64,000 bases of DNA, taken from contig NZ_CP060495.1 in assembly GCF_014334095.1 (NCBI RefSeq), forward strand, positions 2,131,001-2,195,000, given 5' to 3'. Made by a program: the position numbers and the translations under genes. Below the pieces are notes generated by a model. That model was given only the letters and a program-made list of their open reading frames with translations, did not search any database and had not been told where the DNA came from. Below are positions 7,635-19,259 of the stretch, piece by piece. Position 1 is the stretch's first letter. Every line of letters starts with the position of its first letter. This DNA comes from Novosphingopyxis iocasae (GTDB lineage Bacteria > Pseudomonadota > Alphaproteobacteria > Sphingomonadales > Sphingomonadaceae).

Positions 7635-9960
<2,326 letters not shown>

Positions 9961-10015
9961 GCGCCTCCTTCTTCGATCGGAAGGCGGGGCGGAAAAGGCC
10001 TGTCTTGGCCGGACA

Positions 10016-10112
10016 CCGCTCCCTCCCTCCGCCCGTATTACCGGGATCAGGTTCGACGGGTCGCGGCCTATTCCGCTCTCAACCGCCTATTCCAAGCGCG
10101 GCTCCCCGGGGA
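10016..10112 (-). promoter_or_regulatory. TPP riboswitch (THI element)
   Basis: On the minus strand the element reads from GGGGAGCCGCGC through GGTTGAGAGCGG to ACCCGTCGAACCTGATC, then CCGGTAATACGGGCGGAGGG. These are the conserved pyrimidine-sensor and pyrophosphate-sensor blocks of the thiamine pyrophosphate aptamer (UGAGA and CCUGAUC...GGUAAUAC...CGGAGGGA). It lies 55 bp upstream of the membrane-protein gene and so heads the thiC transcript. Its binding to TPP is established for the family. Confidence 0.96.
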
Positions 10113-10515
10113 TGAAGCGTGACATTAGGGCGTGCGAGAGGTCGAGTCTAGGGCTGCGCAAAGCGCTCCTGCGTAAACAGGCGCGCTTTGGAGCTAGAAA
10201 CGCACGGCCTGAAACAGCGGAAAGTGCCAGCACTCGCGCAGGGTTGCTACTGGGAAAGATCGCTAATCCCGATGGCGAAGTTGCTGTTTGAAAACTTCGC
10301 CGGAAGTTTAAGCAATTAGCACCCATTGCGTAACCTAAAAGCAATGATGTGCTGTCCTACCGAACTTCAGGCCTTCAAGACATGGGGTGACAACAACATT
10401 AGGATACGCAATAGTCTGACCAACGCGAACGTTCGTCAGGACGGCTGTTGTCGACCATATACGGGTCATCGAAGCTTCTGACCGGCAGATGCGCAACATG
10501 GCGGGGAGGCCACCG
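10113..10515. other. Intergenic region, no gene seen
   Basis: About 400 bases between the divergent thiC transcript and the lipoprotein gene. It must hold the promoter for the riboswitch transcript and probably that of the lipoprotein gene. No convincing frame, repeat or strong hairpin was found. Confidence 0.5.
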
Positions 10516-11400
10516 ATGAAATCGCGACAAACGCTCCTGCGCGGCATGGCCGCATTGCTTTTGATGGGCTGTGCTACAGGAGGGATGGCGCAGCAGACGA
10601 ATGACGGGGAAGCTGCTCAAAGCGGATTCGATAAGGAGAAGGAAAGCGACATCCTGGTTCAGGGTGAAACGCGCTCGTCATTGCGGACGTTTCTAGAGGA
10701 AACGCTGGCGGACAGTGATGAAAGGCAGCTTGCCCGTTTCAAAAATCACATTTGTCCGGCCGTTCTTGGTCTGCCCAAAGAATATGCGGCCGTGATTACC
10801 GACCGGATCCGCAAGAATATCCGCCGCGTCGGTCTAAATACCAGAAAAGAGCCGTGCCGCGCCAACGCAGTCGCAATTTTCAGCGCAAAACCGGTCGAAA
10901 CGATCAAGGACTTGCGCAGCGAGCTTCCGGGTTTGTTCCGATCCTACAGCAAGCCGGACCTTGATCGCCTTATCCAAACCAGCGGACCGAGCTGGGCTTG
11001 GCAGTTGGTTCTGAGCGAAGATAGCTTCAAGCCGCAGGCCGCAAGCCCCCGATTGTCGGCGAGAACCACCAAGAATTTCGCGGTAGCTTTCGTCATAATA
11101 GACTCGACCGCGGTCGATGGAGCGACATTGGGGCAACTGGCGGATTTCATCACGATACGAACCCTCGCCGATATCCGCGAAGAGGCGACCGAAACCACCG
11201 GTCGTCAGACGATCCGAACTTTGCTGGCCGATCTTGCCGCCGAGCGCACTGCCCAGAAGCAGCTATCGGCCTACGACCTTTCCATGCTGAAAGCGCTGTA
11301 TTCCTCGCGTGCGGCGGTCTCCGGCCGACGGCAACGCAACGAGATGGCAGCAAAGATGCAGCGGGAACTCGGCGGTGACGAATCTGACAAAGGCGATTAA
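10516..11400 (+). CDS. Predicted lipoprotein of unknown function
   Basis: A 294-residue protein started at the ATG at 10516, preceded by GGGGAGG. The N-terminus MKSRQTLLRGMAALLLMGC ends in a lipobox (LLMGC), predicting a lipid-anchored or exported protein. The mature part has RTFLEETLADSDERQLARFK, then ICPAVLGLPKEYA, and a C-terminal helical region ending QRELGGDESDKGD. The layout (a conserved Cys in ICPAV, then an IRKNIRRVG helix) resembles secreted hypothetical proteins common in sphingomonads. No enzymatic motif was found. Confidence 0.75.
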   Translation: MKSRQTLLRGMAALLLMGCATGGMAQQTNDGEAAQSGFDKEKESDILVQGETRSSLRTFLEETLADSDERQLARFKNHICPAVLGLPKEYAAVITDRIRKNIRRVGLNTRKEPCRANAVAIFSAKPVETIKDLRSELPGLFRSYSKPDLDRLIQTSGPSWAWQLVLSEDSFKPQAASPRLSARTTKNFAVAFVIIDSTAVDGATLGQLADFITIRTLADIREEATETTGRQTIRTLLADLAAERTAQKQLSAYDLSMLKALYSSRAAVSGRRQRNEMAAKMQRELGGDESDKGD

Positions 11401-11484
11401 TCGCTCGGCTACCGCGTGCGAACCGAACTTTAGATCGCACCCGCGGAGGTGTTCAGGCCATCCGCGCTGCGATAATGTTCAAGC

Positions 11485-12342
11485 TCAGAACGTATAACCG
11501 ATGCCGATGCCGCCGATGAACTGGTCGGCGCTGCCACGGTCGGCGACGATCGGGCTGTCGGCGAAGTTGCCGAGGATCCGGGAATAGCCGGCCAAACCGA
11601 AGATCGCGAAGCCGCCGTTCGTCAGGTCTCCGTCCAGATCATAGGTGCCCAGCAGGTTGGCCCCCACGCTCTGGAAGCCGCCCTTGGCATTATAGGTCGG
11701 TAGGCCGCTCGCCAGTGAACCCGAGGGGCTGATCGAATAATAATATTCGGCGAAATTATCGTCGACATGATCCGCGCTTACCGAAAGCACGACGGCAGCG
11801 CCGCGGCTGACGGGGGTGAGGAAGCTGACAGATGGGGTGATCACGCGGCCCTTGTGCGCCCCGGCGACGTCCCAAACGACGTCGACCGTGGCCGAGAGCG
11901 TGTCATAGGGCGTGATGATGCCGGAATATTGGATGCCCGCCTGCGCGCCCAGCTCCACCGCCGTATCGAGCTTGCCGAGACGCTTGACCACATCGTCCTT
12001 GATCTGCCGCGTGCGATCCAGCCGGACGCGCGCGACGGGGCCGAATACGAAACCCACCTTGGCATCATCGGGATCATTGATGATGTCCGCACCGATACCG
12101 GTGCCCTTGGGCTGGAAATTCACGCCGCCCACGCTGCCCGCGGCGCCAGGCACGGGGAAGAAAACATAATCGTCCGAGCCTTCATAGCTGGGGCTAACAC
12201 CGACGCCACCGCCGATCGTCACCCAGTCCCCGGCATAGACCGTATCCTTCAACGGCGGGATGTTCGCGGGCGCTTGCTGTGCGAGAGCAGGCACGGCGAT
12301 AAGAGCGGCCGAAAGGCCGGCGGCGATAATGGATAGGCGCAT
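11485..12342 (-). CDS. MipA/OmpV family outer-membrane protein
   Basis: A 285-residue protein. The ATG at 12342 begins a clear signal peptide (MRLSIIAAGLSAALIAVPAL, cut after AQQ). The mature protein starts with VTIGGGVGVSPSYEGSDDYV, the MipA/OmpV signature, and has alternating beta-strands ending in the aromatic FIGGIGIGYTF expected of an outer-membrane barrel. Family members are scaffolding or porin-like proteins. It is convergent with the lipoprotein gene. A second paralogue lies at 60661-61491. Confidence 0.92.
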   Translation of the reverse strand: MRLSIIAAGLSAALIAVPALAQQAPANIPPLKDTVYAGDWVTIGGGVGVSPSYEGSDDYVFFPVPGAAGSVGGVNFQPKGTGIGADIINDPDDAKVGFVFGPVARVRLDRTRQIKDDVVKRLGKLDTAVELGAQAGIQYSGIITPYDTLSATVDVVWDVAGAHKGRVITPSVSFLTPVSRGAAVVLSVSADHVDDNFAEYYYSISPSGSLASGLPTYNAKGGFQSVGANLLGTYDLDGDLTNGGFAIFGLAGYSRILGNFADSPIVADRGSADQFIGGIGIGYTF

Positions 12343-12513
12343 GTGTCGAGATCCCGGCTTATGTTCTGGAGCGCTCAATAGTCTATCCGCGCAAAAGTTG
12401 CGCTACCGATAAGCAGCGCTACCGAATTGCCACAAAAGTGGGGCTTTTGGGCAACGGGTACCGCGCCGTTGCTACAATCGTCAAACGAACTTGATGCGCC
12501 CTCCGGCGCGCCG

Positions 12514-12948
12514 TCACAGAAAATATTGCAGTTTCACCGCTTCCCGGTTGGTGCCCGGCGCAATCGGCAGGGCCACCTTGTCGAACTTCGGCGGGCCAAA
12601 GCTGATCCGCGGGTTGCGCGAAAATCCGATCCCCTCCTTCGGCACGCCGACAAAGGTATCCAGCTTGTCGTTCGCGTTTTCATCATGGTGGACGGTCACC
12701 GCAAAGCGCTTGGCGGGAAGGCCGCTAAGCTGCAGCACCGGCCTTGCTGCGGGAACCGTCAGAAAACGCTTGTCCGGATCGTCCGTGCAATCGGGGAAGT
12801 AGCGCGGGTCCGCGGTGATGCAGACCAGAAGATTGCCCTTGGCGGATCGCAGGTTGGTAAAGGACAGATCAAGCTTGCCTGTGGGGGCAGGGGCCGCGGC
12901 GGTGGCAGCGGCCAGCAACGCGGCGGACATCGCGAAACGCGCGATCAT
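12514..12948 (-). CDS. DUF2141 domain-containing secreted protein
   Basis: A 144-residue protein. The ATG at 12948 overlaps the stop of the upstream hydroxylase gene as ATGA, implying translational coupling. A signal peptide (MIARFAMSAALLAAATAAAP) precedes the DUF2141 core: LDLSFTNLRSAKGNLLVCI, then FAVTVHHDENANDKLDTFVG and GIGFSRNP. The DENxNxKLD loop is characteristic of the family. In sphingomonads and relatives such genes are often seen next to carotenoid-modifying enzymes, which fits this location, but the role is unknown. Confidence 0.9.
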   Translation of the reverse strand: MIARFAMSAALLAAATAAAPAPTGKLDLSFTNLRSAKGNLLVCITADPRYFPDCTDDPDKRFLTVPAARPVLQLSGLPAKRFAVTVHHDENANDKLDTFVGVPKEGIGFSRNPRISFGPPKFDKVALPIAPGTNREAVKLQYFL

Positions 12949-13682
12949 ATCCGTTTCTCCTCGAAGGCGCCCAGTCCCTTGTCCGTGCCGCAAACGCGGT
13001 CCCAGAAGCGGAAATAGAGCCCGTAATTGCAGTTATAGCGCTCATGATGGCGCTGGTGATGGCTTGCCGTGATGGTCCAGCGACCGAGCGGCCCTTCGGT
13101 CCACCAGCGCGGAAACATCTCCCACCCCATATGGTTGGTGACCCCCATCAGCGTCATGATGGCGAGCACCGTGCCCAGCACCGCCACATGGATCGGCACC
13201 AGGAAGACCAGCACCGGGATCACGACCGCGCCCGTCAGCGCTTCGATGGGGTGAAAGCTCATCGCCGCCCAGGCGGTGGGCGGGCGGCTGTCATGGTGCA
13301 CGGCATGGGCGATCTTGAACCATTTGGGCCGATGCATCCAGCGGTGGGTCCAGTAGAACCAGGTGTCGTGCGCGAACAGATAGATGAACAGCGAGACCGG
13401 CAGATACCATAAGGGATAGGCCGTGACGTCGGCATAGATCGCGGTCCAGCCGCGCTCCTGCCAGCCCCACATCACCACCCCGGCGGGTACGCCGTAGATC
13501 ACCGCGCTATAGAGCGACCAGCGAATCTCTCGCCCGATCTGGGGGCGCAGCTTGTCATACAGGCCGGGCCGAACGCGGCTGGTCACCCAGGCGAACGCCC
13601 CGCTCGTCGCCCAATAGCGCACCGCCACGATCAGCGTCATCGCCAGCGTCGAGGCGGCCAGGGAGATCAGAAGCGCGGTCAT
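12945..13682 (-). CDS. Sterol desaturase/fatty acid hydroxylase family protein, candidate carotenoid hydroxylase
   Basis: A 245-residue membrane di-iron oxygenase. The histidine clusters are HRWMH (within HDTWFYWTHRWMH), HAVHH and HHQRHH, with NCNYGLYFRFWDRVCGT downstream, the usual pattern of the superfamily. Several hydrophobic helices surround them. It is divergent from crtY, only about 140 bp away, so a role in carotenoid ring hydroxylation (for example a CrtG-like 2,2'-hydroxylase) is plausible. It is not a typical short CrtZ. A lipid or sterol-like substrate cannot be excluded from sequence alone. Confidence 0.85.
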   Translation of the reverse strand: MTALLISLAASTLAMTLIVAVRYWATSGAFAWVTSRVRPGLYDKLRPQIGREIRWSLYSAVIYGVPAGVVMWGWQERGWTAIYADVTAYPLWYLPVSLFIYLFAHDTWFYWTHRWMHRPKWFKIAHAVHHDSRPPTAWAAMSFHPIEALTGAVVIPVLVFLVPIHVAVLGTVLAIMTLMGVTNHMGWEMFPRWWTEGPLGRWTITASHHQRHHERYNCNYGLYFRFWDRVCGTDKGLGAFEEKRI

Positions 13683-13820
13683 CGCTCGGTGCTATAGCGG
13701 GCCGGGATGAACGCGTCGATAATGGTAGAAGGGCAAACCCTGCCCCATTTCTGGTGGATAAGGCACTGAATTTACCGTGGCAGGATTCCCAAGTGCCGCG
13801 CGCTCGTCTAGGCCCGGCGC

Positions 13821-14978
13821 ATGCTCGAAAAACGCACCTGCGATCTCGCTATTGTCGGCGGCGGCCTGGCCGGGGGACTGATCGCGCTCGCGCTGCGGCG
13901 GCTGCGGCCGGAACTGGAAATCCTGCTCATCGAAAGCGGCGATTATTTCGGCGGCAATCATCTGTGGAGCTATTTCTCCAGCGACGTCGCGCCCGAACAT
14001 CGCTGGCTTACCGCGCCGCTCGTCACCCATGGCTGGAGCGGGAACGAGGTGCGCTTCCCCGGCCATAGCCGCCAGCTCGACGGCATCTATTATTCGATCG
14101 AGAGCGAGCGGCTGGACGAGGTGATCCGCGAGCAACTGCCCGAACGCATGCGCGTGACCGGCGTGACCGTCGCCTCCGTGACCCCCACCGCGGTGGCGCT
14201 GAAGGGCCATGGCCGCATCCGCGCAGGCGGCGTGATCGATTGCCGCGGGCCTGCCGATACCGCCGCACTCGATTGCGGATGGCAGAAATTCGTCGGCCAG
14301 CTGCTGGAGCTGGAGGAGCCGCATGGCCTCAGTAAGCCAGTCATCATGGACGCCACGGTGGAGCAAAAGGACGGCTATCGCTTCGTCTACTGCCTGCCCT
14401 TCACGCCGACCAAGGTCTTCGTTGAGGACACCTATTATAGCGACAAGCCCGATCTGGATCGGCGCACGCTGTCGCAGCGCATCGGCGCCTATGCCGATGT
14501 GCAAGGGTGGCAGGTGATGCGCACCTTGCGCGAGGAATCGGGCGTGCTTCCCGTGGTGCATGGCGGCGATCTGGACGCCTATTGGAAGTCGGGCGGAGAG
14601 CGCACCGCCAAGGCCGGCAGCCGCGCCGGGCTGTTCCACCCGATGACGAGCTATTCGCTGCCCGATGCAGTGCGCACCGCCATGGCGATTGCCGAACAGG
14701 ACGATCTTTCGGGCGATGCGCTGCACCGCTTCACCTACAAGCTGGCGCGCGCCCATTGGCGCGATGCCGCCTTCTACCGGATGCTCGGCAAACTGCTGTT
14801 CATCGGTGCCAAGCCGGGCGAGCGGAACAAGGTGTTCGAGCGTTTCTATACCCTCAATGCCGATCTCATCGCCCGCTTCTATGCCGGGCGCACCACGGCG
14901 GCGGACAAGCTGCGCATATTGTCCGGTAAGCCCCCCATCCCCATATCCAACGCCTTGCGCGCGATCTGGGGAAAATAA
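13821..14978 (+). CDS. crtY: Lycopene beta-cyclase CrtY
   Basis: A 385-residue flavoprotein-fold cyclase that closes both ends of lycopene to give beta-carotene. The N-terminal dinucleotide-binding motif is LAIVGGGLAGGLIALAL, followed by GGNHLWSYF. The CrtY-specific TKVFVEDTYYSD is near residue 200, and GLFHPMTSYSLPDAVRTA matches the second conserved block. Its stop codon overlaps the crtI start by one base (TAATG), so the two are co-transcribed and probably coupled. Confidence 0.96.
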   Translation: MLEKRTCDLAIVGGGLAGGLIALALRRLRPELEILLIESGDYFGGNHLWSYFSSDVAPEHRWLTAPLVTHGWSGNEVRFPGHSRQLDGIYYSIESERLDEVIREQLPERMRVTGVTVASVTPTAVALKGHGRIRAGGVIDCRGPADTAALDCGWQKFVGQLLELEEPHGLSKPVIMDATVEQKDGYRFVYCLPFTPTKVFVEDTYYSDKPDLDRRTLSQRIGAYADVQGWQVMRTLREESGVLPVVHGGDLDAYWKSGGERTAKAGSRAGLFHPMTSYSLPDAVRTAMAIAEQDDLSGDALHRFTYKLARAHWRDAAFYRMLGKLLFIGAKPGERNKVFERFYTLNADLIARFYAGRTTAADKLRILSGKPPIPISNALRAIWGK

Positions 14979-16558
14979 TGGCGACCGTTACCGACCATGG
15001 CACCGACTTCGGCACCGGCCCGGGCAGCCGCGAGCCCGATCTGTTCGGCGATGCGCCCCGCCCCGCCGCCACCGGTCGCAGGGCCATCGTCATCGGCGCG
15101 GGCTTCGGCGGTCTGGCGCTGGCCATCCGCCTGCAGTCCGCCGGCGTTGCCACGACGCTGATCGAGGCGCGCGACAAGCCCGGCGGCCGCGGCTATTATT
15201 GGGAAAAGGACGGCTTCGTGTTCGATGCCGGCCCCACCGTAATCACCGATCCCGATTGCCTGCGCGAACTCTGGTCGCTCACCGGCGCGGACATGAGCCG
15301 CGACGTCGAACTCCAGCCCGTCACGCCCTTCTATCGCCTGAACTGGGTGGACGGCACCAATTTCGACTACACCAATGACGAAGCCAAGCTGAACGAGGAA
15401 ATCCGCAAGCTCAATCCGGACGACGTCGAAGGCTATGCCCGCTTCCTGGAATATAGCGAGGGCGTGTTCGAGGAAGGCTATCTGAAGCTGGGCCACAAGG
15501 CGTTCCTGGACTTCCCCAGCATGATCAAGGCCGCCCCCGCGCTCGCCAAATATCAGGCATGGCGCTCGGTCTATTCGATCGTCTCGAAATTCGTGAAGAA
15601 CGAGAAGCTGCGCGAGGCGCTGAGCTTCCACACCCTCCTCGTCGGCGGCAATCCGATGACGACGAGCGCCATCTACGCCCTCATCCACAAGCTGGAAAAA
15701 GACGGCGGCGTGTGGTTCGCCAAGGGCGGCACCAACCGGCTGGTTGCCGGCATGGCCGCGCATTTCGAGCGGCTGGGCGGGCGCATGCGGCTGGGTGACC
15801 CCGTCGCGCATATCGACATGCTGGGCGACCGCGCGACGGGCGTGACGACTGAGAGCGGCTGGCATGCGGACGCCGATGTCGTCGCCAGCAACGGCGATAT
15901 CGTGCACAGCTACAAGGACCTGCTGGGCCAGACGACGCGCGGCAAGCAGATGGCCAAGCGCCTGTCGAAGAAGAAATATTCGCCTTCCCTCTTCGTCGTG
16001 CATTTCGGGATCGAGGGCCGCTGGCCCGGCATTCCGCACCATATGATCCTGTTCGGCCCGCGCTATGACGGCCTTCTGAAGGACATTTACGATCACGGCG
16101 TCCTGCCGCGCGATTTCTCGATCTACCTCCACCACCCCACCGTCACCGATCCGTCGATGGCGCCGGAGGGCTGCTCCACTTTCTACGCGCTCGTACCGGT
16201 CGCCCATATGGGCAAGCTGCCGATCGATTGGGACGAGGCGGGCCCGAAGCTGGAGCGCCGCGTGCTGGACGAGGTCGGGCGGCGGCTGATCCCCGACATC
16301 CATGACCGGATCGTCACCAAATTCCACTACGCCCCGCCGGACTTCGCGCGCGATCTCTCCGCGCATATGGGCAGCGCGTTCAGCCTGGAGCCGATCCTGA
16401 CGCAAAGCGCCTTCTTCCGCGCGCACAACCGCGACGATGTGATCGGCAATCTCTATTTCGTGGGCGCCGGCACCCATCCCGGCGCCGGCATCCCCGGCGT
16501 GGTCGGCAGCGCCAAGGCGACGGCGGGGCTGATGCTGGAGGATCTGGGGGTTCGGTAA
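14978..16558 (+). CDS. crtI: Phytoene desaturase CrtI
   Basis: A 526-residue bacterial CrtI, converting phytoene to lycopene. The FAD motif is AIVIGAGFGGLALAIRLQ, followed by DKPGGRGYYWEKDGFVFDAG. The C-terminal signature reads FVGAGTHPGAGIPGVVGSAK. Length is slightly above the usual 490-510 because of an N-terminal extension of about 30 residues rich in Gly, Pro and Asp. It directly follows crtY and precedes a repeat-filled gap and the LOG gene. Confidence 0.97.
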   Translation: MATVTDHGTDFGTGPGSREPDLFGDAPRPAATGRRAIVIGAGFGGLALAIRLQSAGVATTLIEARDKPGGRGYYWEKDGFVFDAGPTVITDPDCLRELWSLTGADMSRDVELQPVTPFYRLNWVDGTNFDYTNDEAKLNEEIRKLNPDDVEGYARFLEYSEGVFEEGYLKLGHKAFLDFPSMIKAAPALAKYQAWRSVYSIVSKFVKNEKLREALSFHTLLVGGNPMTTSAIYALIHKLEKDGGVWFAKGGTNRLVAGMAAHFERLGGRMRLGDPVAHIDMLGDRATGVTTESGWHADADVVASNGDIVHSYKDLLGQTTRGKQMAKRLSKKKYSPSLFVVHFGIEGRWPGIPHHMILFGPRYDGLLKDIYDHGVLPRDFSIYLHHPTVTDPSMAPEGCSTFYALVPVAHMGKLPIDWDEAGPKLERRVLDEVGRRLIPDIHDRIVTKFHYAPPDFARDLSAHMGSAFSLEPILTQSAFFRAHNRDDVIGNLYFVGAGTHPGAGIPGVVGSAKATAGLMLEDLGVR

Positions 16559-16580
16559 GGCTCGTTCGGGTTTTGAATTT

Positions 16581-16692
16581 CCGTAGCCCTGAGCCTGTCG
16601 GAGTCGAAGACGGCGCGCAGCGCCTACGGCGCTTAGCCTTCAAGCGCGGAGCTAGATCGATAAACGTCCTTCGACAGGCTCAGGACTTACGG
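16581..16692. repeat. REP-C inverted doublet, copy 1
   Basis: CCCTGAGCCTGTCGGAGTCG (around 16587) and CCTTCGACAGGCTCAGGAC (from 16668) face each other across about 60 bp. The same core recurs at 18348-18442 and 22496-22587. A cruciform or paired RNA is possible. Confidence 0.82.
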
Positions 16693-16763
16693 TTTTGAGG
16701 CAAAGACTGCTCTCGTCCCATCCCCCCTCGACAGTCTGATCGCAGACCGGCTAACGCGCTGTC

Positions 16764-17357
16764 ATGTCACGCACTCTCAAAGCCCTCGCCGTCTATTGCG
16801 GCTCCGCCACCCCGGCCGATCCCGTCTATATCGAAACCGCGAAAACCGTTGGTCGCACTTTGGCCGAGCGGGGCATTCGCGTGGTTTATGGCGGCGGCAG
16901 GCTGGGCCTGATGGGCGCCGTAGCCGATGCCGCGCTGGCAGCGGGGGGCGAGGTGATCGGGGTAATTCCCGAGGCGCTCGTCGGCAGCGAAGTCGCGCAT
17001 CGCGGCTGTACGGAGCTGCGCGTCGTCGGCGGGATGCATGAGCGCAAGCAGGCGTTCACGGACCTCAGCGACGGGTTCGTCACGCTGCCCGGCGGCGTCG
17101 GCACGATGGACGAATTGTGGGAGGCGATCAGCTGGGCGCAGCTCGGCTATCATGACAAGCCGGTGGGCCTCCTCAATGTCGGCGGCTTCTACGATCATCT
17201 GATCGCCTTCAACCGCCACATGATCGACGTCGGTTTCATCCGCGCGCAGCATGCCGGCATCATGGTGCAGGCCGAGGAAATCGGCGCGCTGGTCGACAAG
17301 CTGGCGGACTATCAGCCGCACCGCACGATCTTCCAGATGAAGGCGGACGATCTGTGA
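16764..17357 (+). CDS. LOG family protein (TIGR00730), predicted nucleotide 5'-monophosphate phosphoribohydrolase
   Basis: A 197-residue Rossmann-fold protein with YCGSATPADP at the N-terminus, VVYGGGRLGLMGAVADAAL, the catalytic region GGMHERKQAF (residues 89-98), and the nucleotide-binding loop PGGVGTMDE (109-117). LOG enzymes release a free base and ribose 5-phosphate from nucleotide monophosphates; plant and some bacterial members activate cytokinins. Here it lies inside the crt gene run, 9 bp before crtB. A link to carotenoid synthesis is not known and may be only co-transcription. Confidence 0.93.
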   Translation: MSRTLKALAVYCGSATPADPVYIETAKTVGRTLAERGIRVVYGGGRLGLMGAVADAALAAGGEVIGVIPEALVGSEVAHRGCTELRVVGGMHERKQAFTDLSDGFVTLPGGVGTMDELWEAISWAQLGYHDKPVGLLNVGGFYDHLIAFNRHMIDVGFIRAQHAGIMVQAEEIGALVDKLADYQPHRTIFQMKADDL

Positions 17358-17366
17358 CGGCATTTC

Positions 17367-18305
17367 GTGACTAGCCTCGATCGCCCCGCCCTCGTCGCAC
17401 ATGCGAAGGACAGCATCGCGAAGGGATCGCGCAGCTTCGCCCTCGCCTCCCGCCTGTTCGACCGGGAAGCGCGCGAGCGGGCCTGGCTGCTCTACGCCTG
17501 GTGCCGCAAATGCGACGATCTGGCCGACGGGCAGGACCATGGCCATGGCATGAGCGTGATCGACGATGCAGCCGATCGCCTCAGCTATCTCACCGGCATG
17601 ACCGAGGCCGCCTGGAACGGTACCGAAACCGGGGAGCCTGCCTTCGACGGCTTCGGGCTGGTGGCGCGCGAATGCCGCATCCCGCGCCGTTATGCCGACG
17701 ATCTGATCGCAGGCTTCGCGCTGGATGCCGAGGAATGGCGGCCGCGCAGCGAGGCGGACCTGTACCGCTATTGCTATCATGTCGCGGGCGCGGTCGGCTG
17801 CATGATGGCGATCCTGATGGGCGTGGGCCCGGAGGACGAGGCCGTGCTGGACCGCGCGACCGACCTCGGCCTTGCATTCCAGCTTGCCAATATCGCGCGC
17901 GACATTGCCGAGGATGCGGCCGCCGACCGCTGCTATCTGCCGATGGAATGGCTCGCCGAATTCGACGTGCCGCCCGGCCGCCACATGGCCCCGCCCTTCC
18001 GCCCCGCGCTCAAAGCGATGGCGAAGCGGCTATGCGATGCCTCCGAGCGCTATGAGGCGAGCGCGCGCGTCGGCGCGCAGGCGCTGCCCAAGCGCAGCCG
18101 CTGGGCGGTGCTGGCGGCGGCGGGAATCTATGGAGACATCGCTCGCAAGGTCCGCGATCTCGGCGTGCACGCCTGGGACCACCGGGTACACACGTCCAAG
18201 CGCGAAAAACTGCTCTGGGTGGCGCGGGCAAGGGCCCAGGCGGCGGGCACGCCGGAGCCGGCGGGACGCGAGGGATTGTGGAGCCGGGCGGATTTAGAGA
18301 AGTAA
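17367..18305 (+). CDS. crtB: Phytoene synthase CrtB
   Basis: A 312-residue squalene/phytoene synthase family enzyme that condenses two geranylgeranyl diphosphates. The GTG at 17367 is the only suitable start; the spacer to the LOG gene is 9 bp and the ribosome binding site is weak. The first Asp-rich motif is CDDLADGQD (residues 49-57) and the second is NIARDIAEDAAADRCYLP. The family's RSFALAS motif is near residue 22. With crtI and crtY it completes the path from geranylgeranyl diphosphate to beta-carotene. Confidence 0.96.
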   Translation: MTSLDRPALVAHAKDSIAKGSRSFALASRLFDREARERAWLLYAWCRKCDDLADGQDHGHGMSVIDDAADRLSYLTGMTEAAWNGTETGEPAFDGFGLVARECRIPRRYADDLIAGFALDAEEWRPRSEADLYRYCYHVAGAVGCMMAILMGVGPEDEAVLDRATDLGLAFQLANIARDIAEDAAADRCYLPMEWLAEFDVPPGRHMAPPFRPALKAMAKRLCDASERYEASARVGAQALPKRSRWAVLAAAGIYGDIARKVRDLGVHAWDHRVHTSKREKLLWVARARAQAAGTPEPAGREGLWSRADLEK

Positions 18306-18347
18306 GACAACCCTCTCATCCGTTCGCCTTCAGCTAAACCCATTATT

Positions 18348-18442
18348 CCGTTCGGGCTGAGCTTGTCGAAGCCCCGTACTTTTCTTGGCGCCATCGCTCT
18401 ATCACCGAAGAAAGACGGCCCTTCGACAAGCTCAGGGCGAAC
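18348..18442. repeat. REP-C inverted doublet, copy 2
   Basis: CCGTTCGGGCTGAGCTTGTC followed by GAAG, and CCCTTCGACAAGCTCAGGGC further on, are inverted copies flanking about 45 bp between crtB and the convergent phosphatase gene. Confidence 0.88.
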
Positions 18443-18464
18443 AGATCTTTGTTCAAACGGGGAT

Positions 18465-19259
18465 TTACGCCCCGCCCAATATCTCCGCCGCCCGGTCCGC
18501 CAGCCGTTCCACCACCGCCGCATGGATGCCCGGCGCGCTGACGATCAAGCCGAAATCGCGCGGGCTTGCCTTGTTGTAGCGGATCGGATCGCCCAGCGCG
18601 TCGCTGACGGTCGCGCCCGCTTCCGCGGCGATCAGGTTCGCGGCGGCGACGTCCCACTCATTCCCCCAGCGCAGCGTCGCCACCATGTCGGCCTCGCCGC
18701 TCGCCACCATGCAGATGCGAAGCGCGATGCTGTTGGGTTTGGCGACCATGGTGAGATCGCGGTCGACGCGGGCCAGGCCGTCGCAGGGCACGCGCGCACC
18801 GGGCAAGTCCTGCCGTTCACTCGCCTCGATCGGCTCGCCGTTCAGGAGCGCGCCCTCGCCCCGCCGTGCAGTGAAGCAGCGGTCCCCCACCGGCGCGTGG
18901 ATGACGGAGAAGACGGGCCGCCCGCCTTTCATCAGCGCGATGGAGATCGCCCAGCCGGCGCGCCCGCGGATATAATCGCGCGTGCCGTCGACGGGATCGA
19001 CCAGCCAGGTCCAGTCGCGCCGCGTCCGGTCGCTGTCGTCCTCGGTCTCCTCGGACAGCCAGCCCGCTTCCGGCAGGATCGCGCCGAGCCGCTCCTTCAG
19101 CAGCTCGTCGACCGCGATGTCGATATCGCAGACCGGATGGCCGGGCGACTTTTCCCAGGTCTTCGCATCGGGCTTCTCGCCCCGGCGCCAGCGGGCCAGC
19201 GCATAGTCCCCCGCCTCGCGCGCCGCGGCCACGATATCGGAAGGGTCGAAGACGCTCAC
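18465..19259 (-). CDS. Inositol monophosphatase-superfamily phosphatase, CysQ-like
   Basis: A 264-residue Mg-dependent phosphatase. The metal site motif is WLVDPVDGTRDYI (near residues 86-98), with SEETEDDSD before it and WDVAAANLIAAEAG at the C-terminal end. These are the two signatures of the family. The likely substrate is 3'(2'),5'-bisphosphate nucleotides (CysQ type), but inositol or other sugar phosphates are possible. The GTG start at 19259 overlaps the stop of pmbA as GTGA, so the two genes form a coupled pair. Confidence 0.88.
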   Translation of the reverse strand: MSVFDPSDIVAAAREAGDYALARWRRGEKPDAKTWEKSPGHPVCDIDIAVDELLKERLGAILPEAGWLSEETEDDSDRTRRDWTWLVDPVDGTRDYIRGRAGWAISIALMKGGRPVFSVIHAPVGDRCFTARRGEGALLNGEPIEASERQDLPGARVPCDGLARVDRDLTMVAKPNSIALRICMVASGEADMVATLRWGNEWDVAAANLIAAEAGATVSDALGDPIRYNKASPRDFGLIVSAPGIHAAVVERLADRAAEILGGA

